From Serripes groenlandicus (taxonomy: Eukaryota; Mollusca; Bivalvia; Cardiida; Cardiidae): 64,000 nt of DNA. Each line of letters opens with the position of its first letter. The first letter of the stretch is position 1. Shown here one piece after another: positions 44,760 to 55,984 of this stretch. The position numbers were made by a program, and so were the translations under genes. The stretch is taken from positions 120,134,727 to 120,198,726 of the forward strand of contig JASEVX010000003.1 of NCBI GenBank assembly GCA_031761405.1, read 5' to 3'. The notes beneath the pieces were generated by a model. It saw only the letters and a program-made list of their open reading frames with translations, had not been told where the DNA came from and did not search any database.

Positions 44760-45225
44760 CATGTTCTACATGACGTCCATTTTGCGCAATAGCGACGTCA
44801 TAACATTTATTGCATTTACTTATAATAGCTTGGCATGTTTCTGTGTGTATATTTCTGGTTTCCCGCATGATGTACACCTTTAGTTATTCCAGAGTTTTAG
44901 GGGAGGGTTAGTACACCATGTACGTTAAGTATCCCATATGTAGAAAGCTAGTGGATTCAAATATGGTGATTGTGGTGGCCACTCTTGCTAGTTCTGAATG
45001 AAAGGAACTTGTTTCCAAATGTTTTCTGTAGCCAATGTATCACGATGGTTGCTGTGTACGGGGGAGTTATATCGATACTCCTCCGACGAAGTGCTGGCAT
45101 TCATTAGCGTTTGGGAATATAAAGATACCAAAAACGGCTGATGGTCTTCGTCTTCAAAAAAGAAATGGACAATTACGCATTGTGAACTTATAGCGGCCCA
45201 AACTGTTACCTTCATGTTCAAGGGT
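44760..45225 (-). pseudogene. Mariner-like transposase relic
   Basis: On the minus strand the frame opens VTVWAAISSQCVIVHFFFED then EDHQPF, the 'V.VWAAIS..GIIGPFFFED' block of mariner-type transposases. After decay it reads IQN, a stop, QEWPPQSPYLNPLAFYIWDT, a stop, RTW and later KPEIYTQKHAKLL. The block 'WPP.SPDLNPLDFYIWG' normally bears the last catalytic Asp; here both Asp positions are changed (SPY, PLA). At least four in-frame stops show it is long dead. No terminal inverted repeats were located. Confidence 0.75.
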
Positions 45226-45239
45226 TGTTCAAGATAATA

Positions 45240-45455
45240 GTCGGGTTTTTATTAAGGCGTTTCCTTTGTAAGGTAACAGTACTACAGTAGTACTAATCCT
45301 ATTCTGACAACAGAGCGTCTGTCGTAATGTTAACGCCAACATCATGAGCACAACGAAGGGAAAGCCATTCATACTATTTTAATAAAATATTTGATAAGAC
45401 CCGACAGCGGATCGAACCCGAGACCTACCACAACGAGGCGTAAGCGTTACATAAT
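45240..45455 (-). mobile_element. tRNA-derived SINE
   Basis: On the minus strand 'acgcctcgttgtggtaggtc' is followed by a B box 'cgggttcgatccgctgtcgg'. The body includes the complement of 'gagcgtctgtcgtaatgtta' and 'ttattaaggcgtttcctttg'. Stem pairing is poor. Confidence 0.55.
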
Positions 45456-46810
45456 ACGTTCAAAGGTCGTCAACTGCAGTTGTGTTAATATGAGTTTACA
45501 CGTGGTTAAGACTAAATAGAGACTTGATACTAAATGCCTTTTCTTCTTAAGCATGTCAGGTTAACAATCATTTCGATACAAATATGATTAAATAGTTCAT
45601 TTCATACCTTTTCTTCTCAAAATACATGCAATACAAAAGACTTGGTCAGTTAAAAGTGAAATTCAATCTGAAAGCAAGATATCATACAGTCTGCAATATT
45701 GCTGTTTTGTATAATTCTAAAGTTTTGTATTGTATGTTATACATGTATATTGAACTTTTAAAAGATAATCCAGGGCTATAGATAACCTTTTAAGTGAGTG
45801 GGTAAATACCCCATTGTTTTTCGGACAATTGCTTTTTTTTTAACTTTAGTAGCAGGGATAATTTGACCCAATAATCTTTTTCGAATTGCAATTTTTGTAT
45901 GATTTATTTTAACAGAATGGGAAAAGGAGACATAATGAGCAAATTATCTTTATCTCACAATTGTTCAATGTTGTTTAACTAATGCTTTTAATTGTTGGTA
46001 AATCTAAATATTTGGGGATCCCTCATTCACCAAGACACTTTTTAAATTTAGTTTTGCTTTAATCTGTATGCACAGTATGACCTTGTTTGAAAATATGTAA
46101 ATTCTTAAGCAACAAAATGTGAACAATTTCCTTATTTACATTTGATTTGCTTTGGATTACTCATCACTTTATCATCATCAAGCAATTACTCTACTTATCT
46201 GTAGCCCTGTAATCTGCGTTGAAAACATCTTGAAATTGGAAGCATACTTTTCATAAAGGGTTGAAAGCTCAGTCAGAAATGGAGAAATGACTTGTATGGA
46301 GCATTTCCTTCCCTGGCATTAATATTTTCATAGTTTGAAACATCATCTGCTGGAAAGGTTTCAAAAGTTTTGTTTTTAATGGACATGGCTAACCCTGTAT
46401 CTAATGGATCATCAGTTTAACTCCTTTCCTGAAATGGTATGACCACATTTAAACACTGCCCAATCTGTAAAGGTTCAAGTATATATTCTGGGTAAGATTA
46501 GAAAGTATCATTTGAAAAGGAAACATTGAATAACATGACCTATATATCATTTTTCAACAATACTTAAAAATCCGTCTTCTCAATTGGAAACTGAACTTGT
46601 CAGTCTGTGCAAAAGGGGTCCTATTGTTTTTTTGACACTGAAATATTAGTTATAATACTATTTCACTATTTTGTTTGGTTTACTATTACAATTTGCATTG
46701 ACAATACGCATATTCGCCTATCCCAAGTGATTAAAACTGTTTAGCTAAGCTGAAACAAATTATTCAAAAGTCTTCATTTATTATCCAATGTTTACCAAAC
46801 TATTCAGTAG
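45456..46810. other. No recognisable feature
   Basis: AT-rich sequence. 'gggatccctcattcaccaag' near 46015 is a possible remnant of the MITE type seen at 4361. Confidence 0.35.
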
Positions 46811-46814
46811 CTAG

Positions 46815-47612
46815 ATATCCATGAGAGCTCGGTTGCTTTCGAAAACCAGCCAGATCCGTTCAACAATTAAAATTGGCAAAATTGCAATAATTGACCTTGT
46901 GAACAAGTTAAAGTCATCATTCATGTTTACCAAACTTATACAGCTAGATATACATGAGAGCTCGATTCCTTTCGAAAACCAGCCAGATCCATCCATGCAT
47001 AACTGGATTATGGCCCTTTAAAAGTCCATTCGTCCTTCGTCCGTCATCCGTCGTCTGTCCACAATTTCTTGTGACCACGATAAAGTCATCATTTATTATC
47101 CGATGTTTACCAAACTTATACAGTAGCTAGATATACATGAGAGTTGGTTCCTTTTGAATAACATGTCCTTTACATTGGCAATATTGACACATTGTTGGAT
47201 GATGCAGATATTGAAAACAGAAATTTTACCTTTACATTCGCTCCTGGAGAAGGTCAAATACCTCTCAGTATTTTTCAAGATGAAGATTCAGAATGTTCCT
47301 TAAGTGACCCACTATCAGATTCCTTCAAGCCATGTTGATTGGTCGAAAAACATGAACGTCAGGGGTCGAGGCTCTTTTGTCTTATAATGGCTTGAGTGAA
47401 AATTTAAAAAATCTTCTTCTCCGAAAGTGTTTGGCCGATTTTAAAATAATGTTGGAGAAATATTCCTAGGGTGACCCTCTATCAGATTTCCTCAAGCCAT
47501 CTTGATTGAATAGATAACTACAGCCGCCAGGAGGCGGGGCTTATATGGCTAAAGTGAAACAAAATAAAATCAGATCAGCGAACCAGGACCATCATGGCCC
47601 TCTTGTTTCCGA
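46815..47612 (-). repeat. Interspersed repeat, GGGCCATGATGGCCC family, inverted
   Basis: It includes 'tttaccaaacttatacagta' + 'gctagatatacatgagag' units (three copies), 'gtgaccctctatcagatttc', and the terminus 'gatcagcgaaccaggaccat' + 'catggccctcttgtttc'. Frames 46811-47278 are repeat products. Confidence 0.7.
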
Positions 47613-48079
47613 TAGTTGTCTACTATGCAAATGTCAGAACTGAAAGTCAAAGTTTCTGGTAAAGGGTAAATTATTTCCAAATTGAACTCCTAACATTAAA
47701 AATGTAATTGTAGAATTAATTTAGAATTGAGAGTTCCCCCTAGTTTTCAATTCAAAGATGACAACATAGGCATACAAATAGTGTTGCTTAACATACAACA
47801 AATGTGCCTCAGATCAATTCTGAAACATTTAGTAGTAGTTCAATGAAAAATTATTGAAAAAAAAACAACAACATTATGGCAGCCTAATTTCAATCTTCAT
47901 CTGCTGCGGAGATATAAACGTGTTTGTCTGCGGGAATAGTTGATATTTTTTTATTTAGTTGGAATACTTACTGATCATAATAAGTGTTTGTGATCAAGTC
48001 GTTTCTTTAGGATATATTTTATTGGAAAACAAGTGTTAACTTTTTCAAACTAAAGAATTACATATCATTTCATTTTTAT

Positions 48080-49240
48080 TTTGTGTCAAGGTTTTGTTGT
48101 ATGATTGAATTATGTTCTGTATGAACTGAAAACAACAGGTGAGTATAATCATGTTAATGATCAAGTGTGGATGATAATAATAAACACATTAATCAATTAA
48201 TCAATTAATTTAAAAATGGTTCATTATTGCAATTTGTTAAAAGAAGAGTTATCTTCCTTTCAACATGATTCCTTTTGTTACATGGCAGTTTTTCCCATCG
48301 CATCGTGTTGAGCATGAACATAATCATTAATATCACTAAGGGTTTTTAATACAATTGACTTTGCAAATGATAAAATGAATGAAAATGTATCTCCATTTTC
48401 AATGTAAAATATTTCTGGTTGTCAGAATTAGCATATGCCTTTATAATATTAAATCGTGTTCTGTAGAATAACAGTTAAGATATGGAAATAGTCAGTGTTC
48501 ATGATAAAGAATGAATTAAATGGAAATTAATGTTGAAAATGGGCGAACACTGCAATCTTGTCAAAGTTTTGAGATATCTCCGTTTTCAATGTGAAATATT
48601 TCTGTTAAACAGCAGGGTTAGCTTTATTGGTTCATGTTTTGTAGATTATTATTATTAGTTGATATTAATCACTGTTTCATATCAAGTTTAATTTTAGTGA
48701 AAATGTATGTGGGAAATGGGCGATAGTCACAATTGTGTCAAAGTTATGTATTATCTCCCTTTTAAACGTTGAATATATCTGTTAAAAAAGACTTTCTTAT
48801 TCTGTATATTATGGCTTATTAATTCATATGAATCATTGTTCAATATCAAGTTTGCTTTTAAGTGAAAATTTACGTTGAAAATGGGCAAAAAACATATTTT
48901 TTGTAAAAGTTGAGTTATCTCCCTTTTCAATGTTAACTATTTTGTTACATGAAAGAAGCAGTGTTTTTTAAAAGTTGGTTCTTGTTCTTTATCACATTAA
49001 TTATGAAATGGTTTTAATCCCTTTTCCATATCAAGGTTGGATTTCAAAAGTAAATTGATGTTATCAATTGTCAAAACTAGCAGTTTTGTCAAAATTTAAA
49101 GGTAACTCCCTTTTCAACTTAAAGTATTTCTATTAAACGAAAGAGGCAGAGTTTTTTTTATTTGATTCTTGTTTCTTTGAATAGGACTTGTAAGATGATA
49201 TTGATCACAGTTCAATATGAAGTTTAGTTTAAACTTTGCA
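48080..49240. repeat. Tandem array, six units of about 165-180 bp
   Basis: The phrase 'gagatatctccgttttcaat' (variants) with 'gtgaaatatttctgttaaa' recurs near 48245, 48387, 48570, 48748, 48914 and 49095. Between them are 'catatcaagtttaattttag' and 'tgttgaaaatgggcgaacac'. No open frame is shared between units. Confidence 0.75.
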
Positions 49241-50225
49241 GGGTTTCTGAAATATTTTAGAATTGTTCACAAGTGGCACACATATTTTCACTTGTCCGTA
49301 CATAAAACTCACTTGCCCAGATTTTGTTTAATTATAAAAATTAAAATTCCGATACAATAACTTACTTTATCCCTATAGGCACCTAGAAATGCATACATAC
49401 TTAAATTAAAAAGACTTCAGTAAGCAAACGATAATTAGGTAAACGGTAGTTAAGCAAGGACTAATTTGCATCAATGAATTGTGCATGCACTTCTAGTTGC
49501 GTTTGTGTTTAAATACACACACATAAACATCATTAAAGATAAAGATTAAATAACACATCCAACACAGCACTTTTTATTTTTGTATGTTTATGAACAGAAT
49601 TAAACAATACGCATACCTACTAAGTAATATAAAATCTGCTGTAAGGACTAATGTGCTGTAATGAATTGAATTATACAGCAGCATTTCTAGTTGCCTAATC
49701 CTACAGTTAAAAACAATGTGACATTGACAATCTGACCGAAACATGATTGGAACGTGTACGAGATTGTAACGAAGTTGGAACGCTTTAAGAGCGGAATTGA
49801 TTTTTTTCGCTCTGAACGAAACAATCATAATGATGAAAAAATCCAATCACATGAATGCCTTGCTCATTGATCGGTTGCAACAATTTACTCGATAATTATT
49901 TTACGATACTACTTTTAATCGGAATAAGCGTTCCCAGTGAGCGTAAAAAAACAATCAATGTGATCGGAACGGAAAATGGCAATCACAATGATTTGATCGA
50001 CTGCACGCTTCAATATTCATGGTAGAAAAAGCCCTGCCGTGAAACGGGAAACACACATCATAAGCTCTATCAGGGTAGAAATGTGGCTAAATTTCTTAGA
50101 ATTATCCTGGAACAGATATTCATGCTCATGTAGCTAAAGCATTTTTTGAATCTGCAGCAACTGTCTTTTGAAAAATCTCACAATGAACAAATCTATCTGT
50201 AATCATATCCTAAACTATCCGTATA
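49241..50225. other. No recognisable feature
   Basis: AT-rich sequence. The minus frame 49574-49846 (90 codons) has no recognised domain. Confidence 0.35.
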
Positions 50226-50227
50226 TG

Positions 50228-50790
50228 TATATATAGAGAAAAGTTAAACAATCTTCTCGTACATAATAGCTGTGCCGATTAGAAAATAATTTGGCACAAA
50301 TGTTCCATGTGTGACCCTCTATCAATATTGTTCAAATGTTTCCGATTCATTGAAAGACATGGACATCAGAGGGCGGGGCTTTAATCCTTACCTGTTTATG
50401 TTGTGAAACTTTTAAAATATCTTCTTGTATAAAAGCACTGGCCAGAATAGAAAATAATATGACGGGAATGTTCCTTTGGTGACCCTTAAACAAGATTGTT
50501 GGAATTATTCTTACCCGTTAAAAATCATTGCCACCAGGGGGCGTGGCTTATTTCTTTATTTGTACATATAATTAACACTTCTGCTTGGCCAAACCTATAG
50601 GCCTGATTTTTAAATAATTTGGCACAAATGTTCCTTGGGTGACACTACCAAGATTATTGAAATTATTACGATACGTTGATAAGCAGATCCAACAGGGGTC
50701 TTTGTATACATATAGTGAATGCATTGAACACTATGTGATTTCTATTAAATCAGGTGAGAGATCAAGAACCACCATGGTCCTCTTGTTTAA
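50228..50790 (-). repeat. Interspersed repeat, GGGCCATGATGGCCC family, inverted
   Basis: Three units have 'gaaaataatttggcacaaat' + 'gttccttgggtgac' and 'ggggcggggctt'-like text. The terminus is 'caggtgagagatcaagaacc' + 'accatggtcctcttgttt'. Confidence 0.65.
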
Positions 50791-50799
50791 TACCATTCT

Positions 50800-51135
50800 G
50801 TTATTGAGGATCGCCCTTTTAGCTTTTCAGTTCACCTAGGGTAAGTAGCCAATATAAGTTTGGGATCTCCTTTTTTCCATTGTCCGTCCGCCAATAATCG
50901 ACACAACTCCATTTAGTTTGTTAACATTGACGATAACTATGAGAGGTTTGAATATGGGTCATGTTGATTTAAAAACTAGATAAGTAGGTCAAATTAAAAA
51001 AAACATCATCTTAATACTCGGAAACTGTTCTTTTAAATTGAGCATGTCGCAACTTTGTCAGAATGTTTGTTCTAATGTGGAACGTTATGTTCGATCAAAA
51101 ATTAGGTTATTGTGCCAAGTTTAAGACCGCTCTTT
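50800..51135 (+). repeat. Fragment of the GAGCACAAAGTGCTC-family repeat
   Basis: The unit phrases 'gaggtttgaatatgggtcat', 'ctagataagtaggtcaaatt' and 'gcaactttgtcagaatgttt' match 905-1690. Confidence 0.55.
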
Positions 51136-51995
51136 TGAACACTGTACTTCTAAAATATATTTATTAAAAACGATCTGTTAGCTAATCTTTAAAACAATAG
51201 TTTCGAACCAAAGGTGAAGATATTTTCTAAATCTTACTATAAACTACTTCAAATTATTCTTATGTAACTAACGCTTGTAAGGTTTCAATTATTTTAGATT
51301 GAGATGTAAAGATGAATAAAGAAAAATAAAAACTAAGGAAAATCAACCCTAACCTAAGGGTTTAACAATCAGAGTTCTCGAATGCTTCGAGAGCAGGGCT
51401 TATATAGTCGCCAGCTGCCATCAATATATGCGAGAATTCATCAACGTCCCGCATTTTGACAAATGCAGGATATGCACACAAAGGTTTGTCTGCTCGCATC
51501 CGCGAACCTCGCCATCCATTGCGAGCATCTCCTGTGAATCAGGTCGAAATGTTGCTACTTTTCCCACTAAAACTAGTTTTGGCCCCCTCGAAAAACAAAT
51601 TGAGATAAATATAACAAGTAACATTTAAACAAGAGAATAATTACCAAAATTATTGGAACGAACGCTGCCTTTCACTCGATAGTTCGGGTTACTAGGGTAA
51701 ACAATCCCAAATCGTATGCAAATAAGTTAAAATGTTCACGTTCGTACCAGGAAATAATGGATCGGAAACCTAATTCGGCTAACCATCTTTTAAAACAGTG
51801 TAAAAGCAAACATCCATAACTCTTAACGCAGATGTGCCAAATTATAATGTTTAATTCCGCTAAGTGCGATCTTTGCGTTCCTAATAACTTGTGTAACGAA
51901 TATAACAATGACAAGTAAAATCTGAATCGATACATAATCTAGCGCAAAATAAAAAACTACGTCATGTCCGGTTAAAACTTTGTCACCAAATTAAG
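51136..51995. other. Mostly unassigned; GC-richer island at 51380-51640
   Basis: Both strands stay open for about 66 codons at 51421-51628. The minus frame includes KVATFRPDSQEMLAMDGEVR. The island is richer in G+C than its flanks and could be a first exon, but no splice site or domain can be assigned. Confidence 0.3.
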
Positions 51996-51999
51996 GTAT

Positions 52000-52335
52000 T
52001 TTCAATGTTTCAGAATGTTTGTTTTGTTGACATCTAGGCTAAGTTTAAATCATGTCTAGTAAAAACTAGGTCACTCGGTCACTTTTTAATTGGGGATGAT
52101 GAAACTTTATCAGAATGTTTGTCCATTGAATAGGTCAAGTCGAAAATCGGCTCACTTCTGGTCATAAGATATACAAACCAGACACATTTTTGTAAAATAT
52201 TCTAGATGCTGCCGTGTTTTCTTGCGAAGAATTCAACTTTGTCAGAGTGAAAGTTTTGATAATTTCTAGGCAAAAGTCAACTTGGGTCATAAAAAGTCGA
52301 AAACAAGGTCACTAGGTCAGTTTACATTACAGACA
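52000..52335 (+). repeat. Fragment of the GAGCACAAAGTGCTC-family repeat
   Basis: 'catctaggctaagtttaaat', 'aaaaactaggtcactcggtc' and 'gaaactttatcagaatgttt' match units at 905-1690. Confidence 0.55.
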
Positions 52336-52674
52336 GTCATACAAAAAATGCTTATGAAAACAGGGAGGTCTTTATCATTTTTCGAACGTTGATTTCTGCA
52401 AAGCTTTTGTTACAATAAAACACTATAAGTTGTTAGTATGTCTTAGAAGTATAGGTATACACAGTATATGACTTATAAGCAATATATTCAGTTGTCACAT
52501 CTTGTTTCAAATTTAACACTGTTATAAACGACTTTTTCAAGTGTAATATTGGGACGAAACAAATAGACATAACATACTTTTCCTTTCTCGCTGTATCAAT
52601 CAACTCTGTATATGGTGTAGAGAAGGTAATGTCTACGGTATTTTTGGTACAGAAAAAAAAAATCGCCGATATCA

Positions 52675-53275
52675 TCTGTTTAATGTTTGCCGGTGATATT
52701 GCTAACTGCTCAGATACTGTCGTTAATTTACAAAAATCAACATAATATTATGGACAATTTTTCGTTGACACAGGTATGGAAATTAATTTTGAAAAGACAG
52801 TAGTCATTGTTTCCAGAAATGTTTGCCCATCAAAATATAATGAAAATTGTATGTATAGTTCAAATCAGACTATCATCACATTACAAATATATGTATTTGT
52901 TTTTACACCGAGGCTTTCATAGTTTACATCTCATCTAAAACTTGCATCGCAAGCCAAGAAAGTTTCGATTTCTTTTTTAATGAATATTGACATCCTATTT
53001 AGGAATCGAAAAGAACTTGATAAATTCTATGCTTGAACTTCAAATTTGGCATTTAGACAGGATTCCACAATGAAATTGGTCATGTTGATTGCTAACGTTA
53101 AACAAAACTATTGTTGAATGTGAATTTCACGTTTTATTTCATTGCCAAAAGTATGAGGAAATAATAACTTTGTTTTGATTCAACTGGTATACAAGCGTCA
53201 CCAACATTACAAGCTTTAATTAATTGCTTTATAACGACAATCCTGATGTAATAATTAAACGATCATATATCATAT
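52675..53275 (+). pseudogene. LINE reverse transcriptase fragment including the catalytic box
   Basis: This is a relic of a non-LTR retrotransposon ORF2. The frame reads LMFAGDIANCSDTVVNLQKS, the RT active-site region in which the usual F/Y-A-D-D box has become FAGD, so the first catalytic Asp is lost. After frame changes it continues with a MEINFEKT-type motif, then FTPRLS, SHLKLASQAKKVS and LMNIDILFRNRKEL, typical of the region after the palm. It ends in a Cys/His motif (CEFHVLFHCQKYEEI at about 53114-53165). Multiple stops occur. It could be the same family as 12650 and 37890. Confidence 0.75.
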
Positions 53276-53870
53276 ATATGTTAACGAAAGTTTGATAAGG
53301 GTATAATTATCAGCTTAATGATGTTAATCAAAACCAAATTTGCTGTACTATTGGCTGGTGGCCTAGATACTTTCAAGACATATTTGTCATTGTTATTGTC
53401 AGTTAGGGGTAATTGTGTAGATTCGCTAGAAGCTGCATGTCTTACACGTTTATCAAATTACTTCTTTAAGTAGTATTCATGAACAAATTATCATACAGAG
53501 GTATCGTTATCAAGTGACCGTTGCAATGCCCTCTTGTTTACTTTTGATCTAGCTTACTTAGCAGTGACGTTAGACTAATGTCTGATTAAGCGAAAAAGGG
53601 TTTCCGATGTAGTAGTCATTTGTTTTACAGAACTTTAAAGCGACTGAAATCCAGATGGCACGAAATAATAATAAAAAAAATTCGCCCTAAATGTTATTCT
53701 TTATGTTATCCAAGTAAAACCAGGGTAGAAAATGTGTCGTTTTTTATCAATAAAGTGAACTTGAGTATTTTTCAATTGTGCCGATGAAGGGGTTTCCTAT
53801 TTAAAAATACCACGGAATCATTCAGACGGGCACCTTGAAACGATCACGTGATATAACTATATAACGGTTC
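53276..53870. other. No recognisable feature
   Basis: AT-rich sequence between the LINE relic and the EnSpm-like element. Confidence 0.35.
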
Positions 53871-54065
53871 ACTCTGACAGGCCTGTACAGTTATACACAA
53901 CCCTTACAGAAAAAATGCATGTAATGTGAACAGCTATTGTGAATAATATGTTAATACTTTGCGAACTAAATGTGAATATGTGTCCTACTCTTTAAATTTT
54001 ATTCACATAATATTCACGGAATGTTCACTTTTCACATGCAAATTAGATTATCCGCGAACTCAAAT

Positions 54066-54716
54066 TGTGAAAAAAATGTGAACAAAATGTGAATAGTAAA
54101 TGTTAACAATTTGTGAATAGTAGATGTTAAGAAATTGCGATTAGTAAATGTTAACAATTCGCGAACAGTAAATGTGAACAATTCGTAAACAGTATATGTG
54201 AACAAATCACGAGTAGTAAATGTGAACAAATCGTGAATAGTAAATGAACAAATCGTGAATAGTAAATGTGAACAAATCGCGAATAGTAAATGTTAACTAT
54301 TCGCAAACAGTAAATGTTAACTATTCGCGAACAGTAAATGTGAACAATTTGTGATTAATACATGTGAACAAATCGTGAATGGAAAATGTGAACAAATGGT
54401 GAATAGTAAATGTGAATAATTCGCGAATAGTAAATGTGAACAAATCGCGAATAGAAAATGTGAACAAATCGTGAATAGTAAATGTGATCAAATCGCGAAT
54501 AGTAAATGTGAACAAATCGCAAATAGTAAATGTGAACAAGTGGTGAATAGTAAATGTGAACAAATCGCGAATAGTAAATGTGAACAATTCGCGAATAGTA
54601 AATGTGAACAATTCGTGAATAGTAAATGTGAACAATTCGTGAATAGTAAATGTGAACAAGTGGTGAATAGTAAATGTGAACAAATCGCGAATAGTAAAAG
54701 TGAACTATCCGCGAAC
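54066..54716. repeat. 24-bp tandem array, about 27 units
   Basis: The unit is close to GTGAACAAATCGCGAATAGT + AAAT. The variable centre is TTCGCGAA, TCGCGA, TCGTGA, TCGCAA or GTGGTGA. A 24-bp period is eight codons, so four overlapping open frames of 76-124 codons (minus 54321-54683, 54355-54729, 54488-54718; plus 54471-54749) arise mechanically. Degenerate motif copies extend left to about 53930. Confidence 0.9.
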
Positions 54717-54754
54717 AATTTGAAATCAATGAATATAAATGACCTGTGACCAGT

Positions 54755-54875
54755 TAACCATTTCCCACATAAAGAAGGCTTTTAAAACACAGCGATAAAC
54801 AAAGAAATCTCTCAAAACATGCAATTTCTCCTTTTGCCAAATTGTTATTCACTTTTAGTTTAGCCATTCAATTAT
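54755..54875. mobile_element. Decayed palindromic MITE of the TTAA family
   Basis: 'accatttcccacataaagaa' matches the left end. 'gcaatttctccttttgccaa' + 'attgtt' is one arm of the core; the other arm is reduced to 'aaatctctcaaaacat'. Confidence 0.5.
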
Positions 54876-54884
54876 TTTAACAAA

Positions 54885-55035
54885 CAAAACGGCCATGATG
54901 GCCCTAGATCGCTCACCGAAATTATGCAATTATAGCAATTTTAAAGGGACATAATCCCATTAATCATGGACGGACCGGCTGGATTTTGAATATGGATATC
55001 ATGGAAAACTAGATACAGATTATAAACGAAGACTA
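54885..55035 (+). repeat. GGGCCATGATGGCCC-family terminus
   Basis: 'aaaacggccatgatggccct' + 'agatcgctcaccgaa' is the start module. The body is short and diverged. Confidence 0.6.
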
Positions 55036-55778
55036 TCGTGTTCATAAGTAATTGTGTGCGGACAACGGGCGACCACAACAGTTCACATTGTCAGTACTTG
55101 ACAGGAGAGCCAAAAACTAAATATAGGACACAAGACGATGATTGACATAAGCTAAGCTGTCTGAAACAGATGAGCTCAAAAACTAGAACATATCCCTGAC
55201 AAAGAAGCACAAGTTTCACAAAAAAGTTTACTTGACCAAATTCTAAATGACCTACATTCCAAGGAAACTACAAAATACAATTTCTGTTTCTGTAACAGAC
55301 AAACTAATTTAGGCTAGATGGCCTTCAACATGTACTTATGCGTTTAAGATAAAAGCTGGTAAGGCTCACAAATTCAGAAAAAAATGAATATATATAATGA
55401 TCACACAAAAATGCTCAGATATGACATGTATGAAATTTTAATTTTAAAATATTATTCAGCATTGTTAAAAGAAACTTTGTCAATAAGTCTGATTTATAAC
55501 TGCATCTTTAGAATAAAGCAACATACGCAATATTACTCAGAACATTGTTCAGACTGTTAATCTGAAGTAGCTTTAATTATATAAATTTATTAATTTCAGA
55601 TAAGTTACTGTTTTTTTAATTTACTAAAAACATGGTAATAAATGTAAAAGTTCTAAATGAAATGTTTGTTTTGTTCAATATCAGACATGCATCATTTTGA
55701 CATGAAAATATCCAAATTTTGATGTTTCCATGTAAAAAAAAAAGGCCACGAATAAGTAAAATTTTGATGCAGCATATT
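55036..55778. other. No recognisable feature
   Basis: AT-rich sequence downstream of the minus-strand gene inside the putative EnSpm element. Confidence 0.35.
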
Positions 55779-55984
55779 TTAAAGACGAGTGCTGGTAGGT
55801 GAAAATGGCGGTGTCACATCCAGATCACAATCATTTGTTTTAACTCTTTTAACAGGTTTTTCTTTCTTTGGCACAGCATGCTCAGGATATACTATGTGCA
55901 TTGCACGTTTTGCAGTTCCAGCTTTCGTGTTCACACATTTGTTAAACTCGCTGGAGGACAGCCCACATTCTGAACTGGCGAATG
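55779..55984 (-). CDS. Terminal exon of the divergent gene
   Basis: Acceptor TTGTCTATTTCAG (minus) leads in phase 1 into FASSECGLSSSEFNKCVNTK, then AGTAKRAMHIVYPEHAVPKK and EKPVKRVK, closing with VTPPFSPTSTRL and a stop. Joining to exon 56928-56682 keeps the frame (LALE + T + FASSEC). The run 'FNKCVNTKAGTAKR' recalls the end of BEN domains ('...AINNKCRNAKR'), but the match is too weak to name. The Lys/Arg-rich tail could be a nuclear localisation signal. Confidence 0.6.

Noticed and set aside
53865..53900. Definite left terminal inverted repeat of the EnSpm element starting at CACT
   Set aside because: The right end is outside the window, so an inverted partner cannot be shown. It is kept only as a candidate.
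54321..54749. Four overlapping open frames of 76-124 codons
   Set aside because: The 24-bp period is a multiple of three, so any stop-free unit stays open in several frames on both strands.
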